A stretch of DNA of 64,000 nucleotides, from NCBI RefSeq assembly GCF_001598335.1, contig NZ_BCYT01000002.1:124001-188000 (forward strand), read 5' to 3'. A model generated the notes under the pieces. That model saw nothing but the letters and a program-made list of their open reading frames with translations, had not been told where the DNA came from and did no database searches. Both the position numbers and the translations under genes were made by a program. Positions within the stretch are counted from its first letter, which is position 1; every line of letters begins with the position of its first letter. Shown piece by piece: positions 1 through 8,977 of the stretch. Source of the DNA: Sphingobium abikonense NBRC 16140 (GTDB lineage: Bacteria > Pseudomonadota > Alphaproteobacteria > Sphingomonadales > Sphingomonadaceae).

Positions 1-1
1 C

Positions 2-418
2 GTCATTCCGGTGATCAGCGGCGCGACCAAATTTCAGCCCGTCTATGTCGGCGATGTGGCGGACGCGATCGTCCATGCCGCCGAGCGTCCCGACCTGCAT
101 GGCGGCACGGTCTATGAAGTTGCCGGGCCGCAAATCCTGTCGATGAAGGAGATCAACGGCTGGATCGCCAAGCAGATCGGCCGGGACAAGCCGATCGTCG
201 ACGTGCCAGGCGGCTTCGCCTCGCTGCTCGCGATGCTGCCGGGCGGACCGATCACGCGCGACCAGCTGGCGATGCTGGGCCGCGACAATGTCGCCGCCGC
301 GGGCGCGCCGGGCCTCGATGCGCTGGGCGTATCGGCGACGCCCATGGCCGCCGTCGCCGACAAATGGCTGGTGCGATACCGCCGCCATGGGCGCTTCGCC
401 GGGCGCGTGCGCGCCTGA
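2..418 (+). CDS. Complex I NDUFA9-like / NAD-dependent epimerase family protein (3' part)
   Basis: The reading frame is open from the first base, so the gene starts upstream of the window; about 138 C-terminal residues are visible. The stretch FQPVYVGDVADAI followed by YEVAGPQILSMKEI is the C-terminal part of an atypical short-chain dehydrogenase of the kind annotated as complex I NDUFA9 subunit family. The Rossmann glycine motif lies outside the window and cannot be checked. The family binds NAD(P)H and is usually related to NDUFA9-like or sugar-epimerase proteins; the substrate is unknown. A strong intrinsic terminator follows at 474-501, so this gene probably ends its own transcript before uppP. 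Confidence 0.7.
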   Translation, partial: VIPVISGATKFQPVYVGDVADAIVHAAERPDLHGGTVYEVAGPQILSMKEINGWIAKQIGRDKPIVDVPGGFASLLAMLPGGPITRDQLAMLGRDNVAAAGAPGLDALGVSATPMAAVADKWLVRYRRHGRFAGRVRA

Positions 419-473
419 GCCACGCTGCCATCATCGGGGCGGGATCGGGCACGGCCTGTCCCGCCCGTCCTGC

Positions 474-501
474 TCCTCCCCGCAACCGGGGAGGATTTTT
501 T
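474..501 (+). terminator. Intrinsic terminator after the NDUFA9-like gene
   Basis: A perfect 9-bp stem (474-482 with 487-495) closes a CAAC loop and is followed directly by six T residues (496-501). A second GC-rich hairpin without a T-run lies just upstream (437-444 pairing with 459-466). The terminator sits 25 nt before the uppP start, so uppP must be reached by read-through or a promoter overlapping this site. Confidence 0.85.
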
Positions 502-525
502 ATGCAAGCGCAATAGGGCGTCGCC

Positions 526-1335
526 ATGGACCTTCATTATCTCACCGTCATCCTGCTGGGCATCGTCGAGGGGCTGACCGAATTTCTGCCGGTGTCCTCG
601 ACCGGGCACCTCATTCTGGCGAGCGAGTTGCTGGGCTATGACGCGGCGACCTGGGCGATGTTCAATGTCGTCATCCAGCTGGGCGCGATCCTGGCGGTGG
701 TGGTGCTTTACTGGCGCACCTTCTGGGCGGTGGCGATGGGATTGCTGCGGCGCGAGCCGGCGAGCTGGCGCTTCCTGCGCAATCTGGTCGTCGCCTTCAT
801 CCCGGCGGCGGTCATCGGCCTGGCGCTCCACGACTATATCGAGATTTTGCTGGGCGCGCCGCAGGTGGTCGCCTGGGCCTTGATTGCGGGCGGCGTTGCC
901 ATCCTGCTGATCGAGCGGACGGTGAAGCAGGACCTGTTCCACGGTATTGCCGATATTCCCTTGGCCCGCGTCATCGGCATCGGCTTCATCCAGTGTCTGG
1001 CGATGGTGCCCGGCGTCAGCCGCTCCGGCGCGACGATCATGGGTGCGCTGACGCTGGGAGTGGAGCGGCGCACCGCAGCCGAGTTCAGCTTTTTCCTGGC
1101 GATCCCGACCATGCTGGGTGCGACCGCGCTGGAGCTTCTCAAGAAAGGGGACCAGATCACCAGCGCGGCGGTCGGCTGGGACAGCATAGCTTTGGGTTTC
1201 GTTGTGTCCTTCCTGGTCGCCATCGTCGTCATCAAGGCGTTCGTCGGATTGGTGTCGAAACATGGGTTCGCGCCTTTCGCCTGGTATCGAATCATCGCAG
1301 GCGCATCGGCCCTGGTCTGGCTGGCGCTGAGGTAG
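526..1335 (+). CDS. uppP: Undecaprenyl-diphosphatase UppP (BacA)
   Basis: 269 residues, the usual length for the BacA/UppP family. This integral inner-membrane enzyme removes the outer phosphate of undecaprenyl pyrophosphate, recycling the lipid carrier for peptidoglycan and surface polysaccharides. Both diagnostic motifs are present: the N-terminal EGLTEFLPVSSTGHL block (residues 16-30) and the PGVSRSGATI block near residue 165. Hydrophobic helices fill the rest of the protein. The ATG at 526 is chosen because the family begins only a few residues before the first motif. The gene stands alone between a terminator and the gltD operon. Confidence 0.95.
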   Translation: MDLHYLTVILLGIVEGLTEFLPVSSTGHLILASELLGYDAATWAMFNVVIQLGAILAVVVLYWRTFWAVAMGLLRREPASWRFLRNLVVAFIPAAVIGLALHDYIEILLGAPQVVAWALIAGGVAILLIERTVKQDLFHGIADIPLARVIGIGFIQCLAMVPGVSRSGATIMGALTLGVERRTAAEFSFFLAIPTMLGATALELLKKGDQITSAAVGWDSIALGFVVSFLVAIVVIKAFVGLVSKHGFAPFAWYRIIAGASALVWLALR

Positions 1336-1500
1336 GGCCGAGACGGACCTATATCAGGAAAGAAAATTCCAACGATCCGCAATCTTCGCTTTTTCAAACA
1401 AATAAATAGGTCATCTAACCTGACCTAAATGTCAGAATCCGCGTGACTGCGTGGGTTTTTCTGCTATGCGCATGGCCGACACAGATGTTGAGGACATGCA

Positions 1501-2952
1501 ATGGCCGACAATCCCATGCTGAAATTCGTAGGACTGGGCCAGGCCTATCCCGACAAGCGCGCCCCCGACGCGCGCGCCGAGGATTTTCTGGAAATCAGCC
1601 GCAGCTTCATTGTCGACAAGGCGGAGGAGCAGGCGTCGCGCTGCTCGCAATGCGGCGTTCCCTATTGCTCCACCCATTGCCCGCTGCACAATCATATCCC
1701 CGACTGGCTGCGCCTGACGGCCGAAGGACGGCTGCGCGAAGCCTATGAGCTGTCCAACCTCACCAGCACTATGCCCGAAATCTGCGGACGCATCTGCCCG
1801 CAGGACCGGCTGTGCGAAGGCAATTGCGTCATCGAATTTTCCGGGCACGGAGCCGTCACCATCGGCAGCGTGGAAAAATTTATCACCGACACCGCCTGGA
1901 AGGAGGGCTGGGTCGAGCCGCTCGTCCCCGGCAAGGCCACGGGACAGTCGGTCGGCGTCATCGGCGCGGGTCCGGCGGGCCTTACAACCGCCGAATATCT
2001 GCGCGTCGCGGGCTATGAGGTGCATGTCTATGACCGGCATGACCGCGCCGGCGGGCTGCTGACCTATGGCATTCCCGGCTTCAAACTGGAAAAGGACGTG
2101 GTCATGCGCCGCGTCCAGCGCCTGAAGGATGGCGGCATTGTCTTCCATGACGGCTTCGAGGTCGGCCGCGACGCGACCATGGAGCAATTGCGCGAAAAGC
2201 ATGACGCGATCCTGATCGCGACGGGCGTCTACAAGCCGCGCGATATCAAGGCGCCGGGCGTGGGTGCGGGCGGCGTGGTGAAGGCGCTCGATTTCCTCAC
2301 CGCTTCTAACCGCGCCGGCTTTGGCGACGCCGTGCCCGAACATGATGACGGTTCCCTGCTGGCGACGGGCAAGAACGTCGTCGTGATCGGCGGCGGTGAT
2401 ACGGCAATGGACTGCGTGCGCACCGCCATCCGCCAGGGGGCGAAGTCGGTGAAGTGCCTCTATCGCCGCGACCGCGACAATATGCCGGGGTCCCAGCGCG
2501 AAGTGGCCAATGCCGAGGAGGAAGGCGTCGAGTTCGTATGGCTGACCGCGCCAATCGCCTTTGAGGGCACGGACCATGTCACCGGCGTCAAGGTGACGAA
2601 GATGCGCCTGGGCCAGCCCGATGCGTCGGGCCGCCGTGCGCCCGAACCTGATCCGGGCAGCGAACATACGCTGGAGGCGGACCTGGTCATCAAGGCGCTG
2701 GGCTATGACCCCGAAGACCTGCCCAGGCTGTTCGGCGCGGACGACCTGTCGGTCACGCGCTGGGGCACGCTGCGCGTCGACCACAAGACGATGATGACCA
2801 GCATCGACGGCGTATTCGCCGCCGGCGACATCGTGCGCGGCGCGTCGCTGGTCGTGTGGGCGATCCGCGACGGACGCGACGTGACCGAGCATATGCACCG
2901 CTATCTGAAGGCAAAGGCCAAGGCAGCGGCGGGCGAGAGGGTCGCGGCGTGA
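1501..2952 (+). CDS. gltD: Glutamate synthase (NADPH) small subunit
   Basis: 483 residues. The beta subunit supplies electrons from NADPH through FAD and two iron-sulfur clusters to GltB for making glutamate from glutamine and 2-oxoglutarate. The N-terminal cysteine groups (CSQCGVPYCSTHC, then CGRICPQDRLCEGNC) are the Fe-S ligands. GAGPAG near residue 156 is the FAD-binding Rossmann motif, and GGGDTAMDC marks the NADPH-binding fold. The start at 1501 has a GAGGACA ribosome site a few bases upstream. It is the first gene of a tightly packed unit: its TGA overlaps the GTG of the DUF2059 gene, and gltB follows. Confidence 0.96.
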   Translation: MADNPMLKFVGLGQAYPDKRAPDARAEDFLEISRSFIVDKAEEQASRCSQCGVPYCSTHCPLHNHIPDWLRLTAEGRLREAYELSNLTSTMPEICGRICPQDRLCEGNCVIEFSGHGAVTIGSVEKFITDTAWKEGWVEPLVPGKATGQSVGVIGAGPAGLTTAEYLRVAGYEVHVYDRHDRAGGLLTYGIPGFKLEKDVVMRRVQRLKDGGIVFHDGFEVGRDATMEQLREKHDAILIATGVYKPRDIKAPGVGAGGVVKALDFLTASNRAGFGDAVPEHDDGSLLATGKNVVVIGGGDTAMDCVRTAIRQGAKSVKCLYRRDRDNMPGSQREVANAEEEGVEFVWLTAPIAFEGTDHVTGVKVTKMRLGQPDASGRRAPEPDPGSEHTLEADLVIKALGYDPEDLPRLFGADDLSVTRWGTLRVDHKTMMTSIDGVFAAGDIVRGASLVVWAIRDGRDVTEHMHRYLKAKAKAAAGERVAA

Positions 2953-3548
2953 GGCATAAGCGCGCCCGCCCCATAATGTCCTTAGTTGTGCTGTGGGCCG
3001 CTGCTCTCGGCAGCGTGCCATTGGTGACTGCTCAAACAGCGACGACGGCATCCGCTGAGGACCCGAAGGTTTCGGCGGCTTTGAAGCTGCTCGACCTTAC
3101 CGGCTACGAACAGCAGTTGGATTTCATGTTTCAGACCTTGAATCCTCTGTTTGCTCAAAGCGTCATCGGTATGCTGCAAGCGGATCCTGCCAGTAAAGCG
3201 ATGGTGGACAGGCTGATTTCTCAAGGAAAAGGAGGGCAGGCGCGGCTGACTGCCATCTTGAGCGAGGAATTCGCCAAATCGGTGAAGCTGCAATATCCCA
3301 GCATGAAGGCAAGCGCCGCGCGGGAATATGCCGCGGTTTTCTCGATGGACGAGTTAGAGGCGATGGCCGATTTTTATCGGTCGCCGGCTGGACTGAAAAG
3401 CCTGAAAGTTTTGCCCGACTTGCAGCGAAAGATTGGCGCAGCGGGGGAACAGTTTGGACGGGTCGCCGGCGAAGAGGCCGGCCGCAAGGGCTTTCAAAGA
3501 GCAATTGAGGAAATGCTGCCGGAGCAGGGCGGAAAGGCGAAATTGTGA
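2949..3548 (+). CDS. DUF2059 domain protein, predicted exported
   Basis: 199 residues. The GTG start at 2949 overlaps the gltD stop as GTGA and has a GAGAGG site 9 nt upstream; an in-frame ATG at 2976 is the alternative. The first ~35 residues form a signal peptide (basic start, hydrophobic core, AQTA-like cleavage region), so the mature protein should be periplasmic. The rest is helical; the C-terminal segment with AAVFSMDELEAMADFYRSPA is typical of DUF2059. Its stop overlaps the gltB ATG as TGATG, so three genes appear translationally coupled. No catalytic motif is visible and the family function is not established. Its place inside a glutamate synthase operon is notable. Confidence 0.85.
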   Translation: MRHKRARPIMSLVVLWAAALGSVPLVTAQTATTASAEDPKVSAALKLLDLTGYEQQLDFMFQTLNPLFAQSVIGMLQADPASKAMVDRLISQGKGGQARLTAILSEEFAKSVKLQYPSMKASAAREYAAVFSMDELEAMADFYRSPAGLKSLKVLPDLQRKIGAAGEQFGRVAGEEAGRKGFQRAIEEMLPEQGGKAKL

Positions 3549-6500
3549 TGAATGAACGTGAACGTCTCCGCATCGCCGAAGTCGGCATGTATCACCCCGA
3601 CCTCGAATCCGACGCCTGTGGCGTGGGCCTGGTTGCGGCGACTGATGGCAAGCCGTCGCGGCGCGTGGTGTCGAGCGCGATCGATGCGCTGAAAGCCGTT
3701 TGGCATCGCGGCGCGGTGGATGCGGACGGCAAGACCGGCGACGGCGCGGGCATCCATGTCGACCTGCCGGTGCGCTTCTTTGACGATGCGATCGCCGACG
3801 GCGGGCACAAGCCGCTGCCCAATCGCCTGGCGGTCGGCATGATCTTCCTGCCGCGCACGGACCTCAGCGCCCAGGAAACCTGCCGCACCATCGTCGAAAG
3901 CGAGATCATCGAGGCGGGCTACACCATCTATGGCTGGCGCCAGGTGCCGGTCGACGTGTCGGTCATCGGTGAAAAGGCGCAGCGCACGCGCCCGGAAATC
4001 GAGCAGATCATGATCGCCGGGCCAATGCCCGAGGAACGCGATGTCGCCGAGTTCGAAAAGGACCTCTACCTCATCCGCCGCCGGATCGAGCGCAAGGTAA
4101 TCGCGGCGCAGATCCAGGATTTCTACATCTGCTCCCTGTCCTGCCGGTCGATCATCTACAAGGGGCTGTTCCTGGCGGAATCGCTGTCGGTCTTTTACCC
4201 CGACTTGCAGGATGAGCGGTTCGAAAGCCGCGTCGCGATCTTCCACCAGCGCTATTCGACCAACACCTTCCCGCAATGGTGGCTAGCCCAGCCATTCCGC
4301 ACGCTCGCCCATAATGGCGAGATCAATACGATCCGCGGCAACAAGAACTGGATGAAGAGCCACGAGATCAAGATGGCGAGCCTCGCCTTTGGCGAGCAGT
4401 CGGAGGATATCAAGCCGGTCATCCCGGCGGGCGCATCCGACACCGCCGCGCTCGACGCCGTGTTCGAGGCGATCTGCCGCTCAGGCCGCGACGCGCCCAC
4501 GGCCAAGCTGATGCTGGTTCCCGAAGCCTGGCAGGGCGATAATGCCGAACTGCCCAAGGCGCATGCGGACATGTATGAATATCTCGCCTCCGTCATGGAG
4601 CCGTGGGATGGCCCGGCCGCGCTCGCGATGACCGACGGGCGCTGGGTCGTGGCCGGCGTCGATCGCAACGCGCTGCGGCCGCTGCGCTACACGCTGACCG
4701 GCGACAATCTGCTGATCGTGGGATCGGAAACCGGCATGGTCGTGGTTCCCGAAACCACCATCGTGCGCAAGGGCCGCATGGGTCCGGGCCAGATGATCGC
4801 GGTCGATTTGCAGGAAGGCGAAATCTATGACGATCGCGCGATCAAGGACCAGATTGCCGGCGAGCGGCCCTATGGCGAGCTGATCAAGGACTTTCTGACC
4901 GTCGATGATCTGGGCGACGCGCCCAGCGCGCTGCCGGCCTGGGACAAGGCGGAGCTGACCCGGCGGCAGGTCGCGGCCAACCTGACGCTGGAGGATATGG
5001 AGCTGATCCTCAGCCCGATGGTCGAGGATGCGAAGGAAGCGATCGGATCGATGGGCGATGATACGCCGCTGGCGGTCATTTCCGACAAGCCCCGCACAAT
5101 CAGCCATTTCTTCCGCCAGAATTTCAGCCAGGTCACCAATCCGCCGATCGACCCGTTGCGCGAACGGCATGTGATGAGCCTCAAGACGCGCTTTTCCAAC
5201 CTGCACAATATATTGGAGGAGGGCGCGCAGAACAGCCATGTGCTGGTGCTGGAATCGCCGGTCGTGACCAGCGCGGAATGGGCGCGGCTGAAGGCCAATT
5301 TCGGCGCGGCGGTCGCGGAAATCGACTGTACCTTCCCGGCCGAAGGCGGACAGGAACAGCTGCGCGCCGCGATTGCCCGCATCCGGCAGGAGGCCGAGCA
5401 GGCGGTGCGCGAAGGGCGGACCGAAATTTTCCTGACCGACGAGCATGTCAGCGAAACCCGTATCGCCATCCAGGGCATATTGGCGGCCGCCGCCGTCCAC
5501 ACCCATCTGGTGCGAAAGGGGCTGCGCAGCTATGCGTCGATCAACGTGCGCTGCGCCGAAGCGATCGACACCCATTATTATGCGGTGCTGATCGGAGTGG
5601 GCGCGACCACGGTGAACGCCTATCTGGCCGAAGCGAGCATCGCCGATCGCCATGCACGCGGCCTGTTTGGCGATTTGAGCTTCGACCAGTGCGTCGAACG
5701 CTATCGCACCGCGATCAACGAAGGGCTGCTGAAAATCATGTCCAAGATGGGCATTGCGGTCATCAGTTCCTATCGCGGCGGCTATAATTTCGAAGCGGTC
5801 GGCCTGTCGCGCGCGCTGGTCAATGATCTGTTCCCTGGCATGCCGGCCAAGATTTCGGGCGAAGGCTATCAGTCGCTGCATTACAGCGCTATGCTACGGC
5901 ATCAGGCGGCCTATGACGCGGCGGTCGTGCGCCTGCCGGTCGGCGGCTTCTATCGCCAGCGCAATGGCGGCGAAAGCCATGCCTATTCCGCGCAGCTGAT
6001 GCACCTGCTGCAAACCGCGGTAGGGACCGACAGCTATTCGACCTATTTGCAATTTTCGCGCGGCGTGCGCGATTTGCCGCCGGTCTATCTGCGCGACCTG
6101 ATGGAGTTCAACTTCGCGCGCGAAGCCGTGCCGATCGACGAGGTGGAAGCCACCACCGAAATCCGCAAGCGCTTCGTGACGCCGGGCATGAGCCTGGGCG
6201 CCTTGTCACCCGAAGCGCATGAGACGCTGGCGATCGCGATGAATCGTATCGGCGCCAAGGCGGTGTCGGGCGAGGGCGGCGAGGACGCCAATCGCTTCAC
6301 CCCTTATGACAATGGCGACAATGCCAATAGCGTCATCAAGCAGATCGCGTCGGGCCGCTTCGGCGTCCATGCCGAATATCTGGGCAGCGCCGAAGAGATT
6401 GAGATCAAGGTGGCGCAGGGTGCAAAGCCCGGCGAAGGCGGCCAGCTGCCTGGTTTCAAGGTGACGGAATTCATCGCGAAGCTGCGCCATTCGACGCCCG

Positions 6501-8065
6501 GCGTGACGCTGATTTCGCCGCCGCCGCATCATGACATCTATTCGATCGAGGATCTGGCGCAGCTCATCTACGACTGCAAGATGATCAACCCGCGCGCGCG
6601 GGTCTGCGTCAAGCTGGTGAGCCAGGCGGGCATCGGCACGGTGGCGGCGGGCGTGGCGAAGGCGCATGCCGACGTCATCCTGGTCGCGGGCCATGTCGGC
6701 GGCACCGGCGCTTCGCCTCAGACCAGCATCAAATATGCCGGTACGCCCTGGGAAATGGGCTTGTCGGAGGCCAATCAGGTGCTGACGCTGAACGGCCTGA
6801 GGCATCGGGTGAAGTTGCGCACCGATGGCGGGCTCAAGACCGGGCGCGACATCGTCATCGCCGCGATCCTGGGCGCGGAGGAGTTCGGCATCGGCACGCT
6901 CAGCCTCGTCGCCATGGGCTGCATCATGGTCCGCCAGTGCCATTCGAACACTTGCCCCGTGGGCGTGTGCGTGCAGGATGAAAAGCTGCGCCAGAAATTC
7001 ACCGGCACGCCGGAAAAGGTCATCAACCTCATGACCTTCATCGCCGAGGAAGTGCGTGAAATCCTCGCGCGGCTGGGCTTCCGCAGCCTGGACGAGGTGA
7101 TCGGGCGCACCGAATTGCTCAAGCAGGTCAATCGCGGGGCGGAGCATCTCGACGATCTCGATCTCAACCCGATCCTGGCCAAGGTCGATGCGCCCGACGA
7201 GCAGCGCCGCTTCTCGCTTGACGCCTGGCGCAACGAAGTGCCCGACAGCCTCGACGCGCAGATGATGAAGGATGCGCGCGCCGTGTTCGAACGCGGCGAA
7301 AAAATGCAGCTGACATACACGGTGCGTAACACGCATCGCGCGGTCGGCACCCGTCTGTCTGCCCGCATCACCGAGAAGTTCGGCATGTCGGCGCTGGCCG
7401 ACGGGCATCTGACCGTCCGGCTGCGCGGCAGCGCCGGCCAGTCGCTGGGCGCCTTCCTGTGCAAGGGCATTACGCTCGAAGTGTTCGGCGACGCCAACGA
7501 CTATGTCGGCAAGGGGCTGTCGGGCGGCATCATCAAGGTGCGCACGACCGTATCCTCGCCGCTATCGTCCAAGGACAACACCATCATCGGCAATACCGTC
7601 CTCTACGGCGCGACCAGCGGCAAGCTGTTCGCGGCGGGGCAGGCGGGCGAGCGTTTTGCCGTCCGCAATTCGGGCGCACAGGTCGTGGTCGAAGGCTGCG
7701 GCGCCAATGGGTGCGAATATATGACCGGCGGCACGGCCGTGATCCTGGGGGAGACCGGCGCCAATTTCGGGGCCGGCATGACGGGCGGCATGGCGTTCAT
7801 CCTGGACGAAGATGGCCGCTTCCCCTCGCGCGCCAATCCCGAAAGCATCATCTGGCAGCGGTTGGAAAGCGCCCATTGGGAAGCGCAGTTGAAGGCGCTG
7901 ATCGCCGAACATGCGGTGGCGACGGACAGCCGCTGGTCCAATACCATATTGGATGATTGGGACCGGTGGCGGCGTTATTTCTGGCAGGTCTGCCCCAAGG
8001 AAATGGTGAACCGCCTGACGCATCCGCTGAGCGACGCACCGGCGCAAACGGTGGCAGCCGAATGA
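3548..8065 (+). CDS. gltB: Glutamate synthase (NADPH) large subunit
   Basis: About 1505 residues, normal for bacterial GltB. The N-terminal class II glutaminase domain should begin at the cysteine of CGVGLVA (residue 24 from the ATG at 3548), after removal of a propeptide as in known GltB proteins. The FMN/2-oxoglutarate-binding synthase barrel includes the GEGGEDANRF and GAKPGEGGQLPG segments. The 3Fe-4S ligands are visible as CIMVRQCHSNTCPVGVC. A glutamate-synthase beta-helix domain closes the protein. A GTG lies directly before the ATG in frame; the ATG is preferred because it overlaps the upstream stop. It works with GltD in ammonia assimilation. Confidence 0.97.
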   Translation: MNERERLRIAEVGMYHPDLESDACGVGLVAATDGKPSRRVVSSAIDALKAVWHRGAVDADGKTGDGAGIHVDLPVRFFDDAIADGGHKPLPNRLAVGMIFLPRTDLSAQETCRTIVESEIIEAGYTIYGWRQVPVDVSVIGEKAQRTRPEIEQIMIAGPMPEERDVAEFEKDLYLIRRRIERKVIAAQIQDFYICSLSCRSIIYKGLFLAESLSVFYPDLQDERFESRVAIFHQRYSTNTFPQWWLAQPFRTLAHNGEINTIRGNKNWMKSHEIKMASLAFGEQSEDIKPVIPAGASDTAALDAVFEAICRSGRDAPTAKLMLVPEAWQGDNAELPKAHADMYEYLASVMEPWDGPAALAMTDGRWVVAGVDRNALRPLRYTLTGDNLLIVGSETGMVVVPETTIVRKGRMGPGQMIAVDLQEGEIYDDRAIKDQIAGERPYGELIKDFLTVDDLGDAPSALPAWDKAELTRRQVAANLTLEDMELILSPMVEDAKEAIGSMGDDTPLAVISDKPRTISHFFRQNFSQVTNPPIDPLRERHVMSLKTRFSNLHNILEEGAQNSHVLVLESPVVTSAEWARLKANFGAAVAEIDCTFPAEGGQEQLRAAIARIRQEAEQAVREGRTEIFLTDEHVSETRIAIQGILAAAAVHTHLVRKGLRSYASINVRCAEAIDTHYYAVLIGVGATTVNAYLAEASIADRHARGLFGDLSFDQCVERYRTAINEGLLKIMSKMGIAVISSYRGGYNFEAVGLSRALVNDLFPGMPAKISGEGYQSLHYSAMLRHQAAYDAAVVRLPVGGFYRQRNGGESHAYSAQLMHLLQTAVGTDSYSTYLQFSRGVRDLPPVYLRDLMEFNFAREAVPIDEVEATTEIRKRFVTPGMSLGALSPEAHETLAIAMNRIGAKAVSGEGGEDANRFTPYDNGDNANSVIKQIASGRFGVHAEYLGSAEEIEIKVAQGAKPGEGGQLPGFKVTEFIAKLRHSTPGVTLISPPPHHDIYSIEDLAQLIYDCKMINPRARVCVKLVSQAGIGTVAAGVAKAHADVILVAGHVGGTGASPQTSIKYAGTPWEMGLSEANQVLTLNGLRHRVKLRTDGGLKTGRDIVIAAILGAEEFGIGTLSLVAMGCIMVRQCHSNTCPVGVCVQDEKLRQKFTGTPEKVINLMTFIAEEVREILARLGFRSLDEVIGRTELLKQVNRGAEHLDDLDLNPILAKVDAPDEQRRFSLDAWRNEVPDSLDAQMMKDARAVFERGEKMQLTYTVRNTHRAVGTRLSARITEKFGMSALADGHLTVRLRGSAGQSLGAFLCKGITLEVFGDANDYVGKGLSGGIIKVRTTVSSPLSSKDNTIIGNTVLYGATSGKLFAAGQAGERFAVRNSGAQVVVEGCGANGCEYMTGGTAVILGETGANFGAGMTGGMAFILDEDGRFPSRANPESIIWQRLESAHWEAQLKALIAEHAVATDSRWSNTILDDWDRWRRYFWQVCPKEMVNRLTHPLSDAPAQTVAAE

Positions 8066-8091
8066 TCGGCTGACCGCTTGGCGGCAGGGGA

Positions 8092-8676
8092 TCAATAGGC
8101 GCTGGCGGACTGGGTCCTGACGGGCTGGACCACGGCAGATCGCGGTGAAGCGGCCGATGTTGCCGCGTCGCCCATCGCGACGCGCAGAGCGGGATGTGCC
8201 AGGCGCTGCGCTACTGGCGGTTCGGTGCGTTCAGCGGCTGACGGACTGTCGGCGAAGCGCACGACATTGGGCGGCAGCTGATGGATGGTCGGGATCGGGG
8301 CCGTGTTCATCGCAGTTCCGTCATCCGTGCTGTCTTGCGCGTGCATGGCATAGTCCGCCGCGTCATAATCCTGCGCCATATAATCCCGCACGACCGGATC
8401 GCTGCTGTCGCCATCGACCATGGCATAGCTGTCATAGCCCGCCATGTCGGCGGCATAGCGGCGATCCGCCAGCGTCGGGCCACAGCCAGTGCAGTGGATG
8501 ACTTGGGGGCCAGCATCGGGCATCGCGACCGGGGCGGCGGAGAAATCGGTGCTGATCGGCTCTTCGTCCGGCTGGTCCAGCGGTGATCGCTGGGGGCTGA
8601 TGGCGTAGCTTCCCAACGTCAGGCCCATCGCCGCAGCAGCGGCCACCGTGCCGCAAGACAGCATCCATAATCGCAT
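8092..8676 (-). CDS. Hypothetical exported protein with HCTGCGPTLADRR motif
   Basis: 194 residues from the ATG at 8676, which has a GGGAG ribosome site; a longer frame upstream lacks such support. The first ~30 residues form a signal peptide or anchor (MRLWMLSC, then an alanine-rich hydrophobic run). The mature part is acidic and tyrosine/aspartate-rich, with one CxxC pair in HCTGCGPTLADRR followed by a tyrosine-rich stretch and a proline-rich tail. I do not recognise a named family. It converges on gltB with only 26 nt between stops. The lone CxxC suggests metal or redox chemistry, but this is inference. Confidence 0.6.
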   Translation of the reverse strand: MRLWMLSCGTVAAAAAMGLTLGSYAISPQRSPLDQPDEEPISTDFSAAPVAMPDAGPQVIHCTGCGPTLADRRYAADMAGYDSYAMVDGDSSDPVVRDYMAQDYDAADYAMHAQDSTDDGTAMNTAPIPTIHQLPPNVVRFADSPSAAERTEPPVAQRLAHPALRVAMGDAATSAASPRSAVVQPVRTQSASAY

Positions 8677-8752
8677 GTCGTCCGCTCCCTTCCGCCCTGC
8701 CGGCGGATCCATCCTCGTTTCCCACGACAAAGCTAACGCAGACGCACATCAC

Positions 8753-8781
8753 TTGTTGCATGGCCCAAAAGCCTTTGCTAA
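8753..8781 (+). promoter_or_regulatory. Possible promoter of tRNA-Leu
   Basis: TTGTTG at 8753-8758 and TGCTAA at 8776-8781 are separated by 17 nt and lie about 50 nt before the mature tRNA. Neither box is a perfect consensus. The position in the short gap before an isolated tRNA is the main argument. Confidence 0.3.
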
Positions 8782-8830
8782 GGGCCGCCTCCTACCAAGG
8801 CACCGGCCCCGCCGGTTTCCCTGTTGATGT

Positions 8831-8917
8831 GCGGTCGTGGCGGAATTGGTAGACGCGCAACGTTGAGGTCGTTGTGGCCGAAAGGCCGTGGAAGTTCGAG
8901 TCTTCTCGACCGCACCA
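8831..8917 (+). tRNA. tRNA-Leu (anticodon GAG)
   Basis: An 87-nt cloverleaf can be folded. The 7-bp acceptor stem pairs 8831-8837 with 8907-8913, followed by the discriminator A and an encoded CCA (8915-8917). The D arm contains AATTGGTAGAC. The anticodon stem CAACG/CGTTG closes the loop TTGAGGT with anticodon GAG at 8865-8867. A long variable arm (GTGGCCGAAAGGCCGT) shows a class II tRNA, and the T arm contains GTTCGAGTC. It reads CUC/CUU leucine codons. There is no sign of an integrated element at its 3' end. Confidence 0.96.
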
Positions 8918-8977
8918 TTATTTCTCTCAGCATCGCTATGCCGGACAGGCGACCGCGCATGATGCGCGGCCGCGTCG

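Noticed and set aside
112..1263. Long minus-strand frame opposite the first gene and uppP
   Set aside because: It runs antisense across two convincing genes, is rich in Arg/Gln/His/Asp and has no domain; high-GC genomes give such shadows routinely.
8831..8917. Integration of a mobile element at tRNA-Leu
   Set aside because: No integrase, no repeated tRNA 3' end and ordinary genes on both sides.
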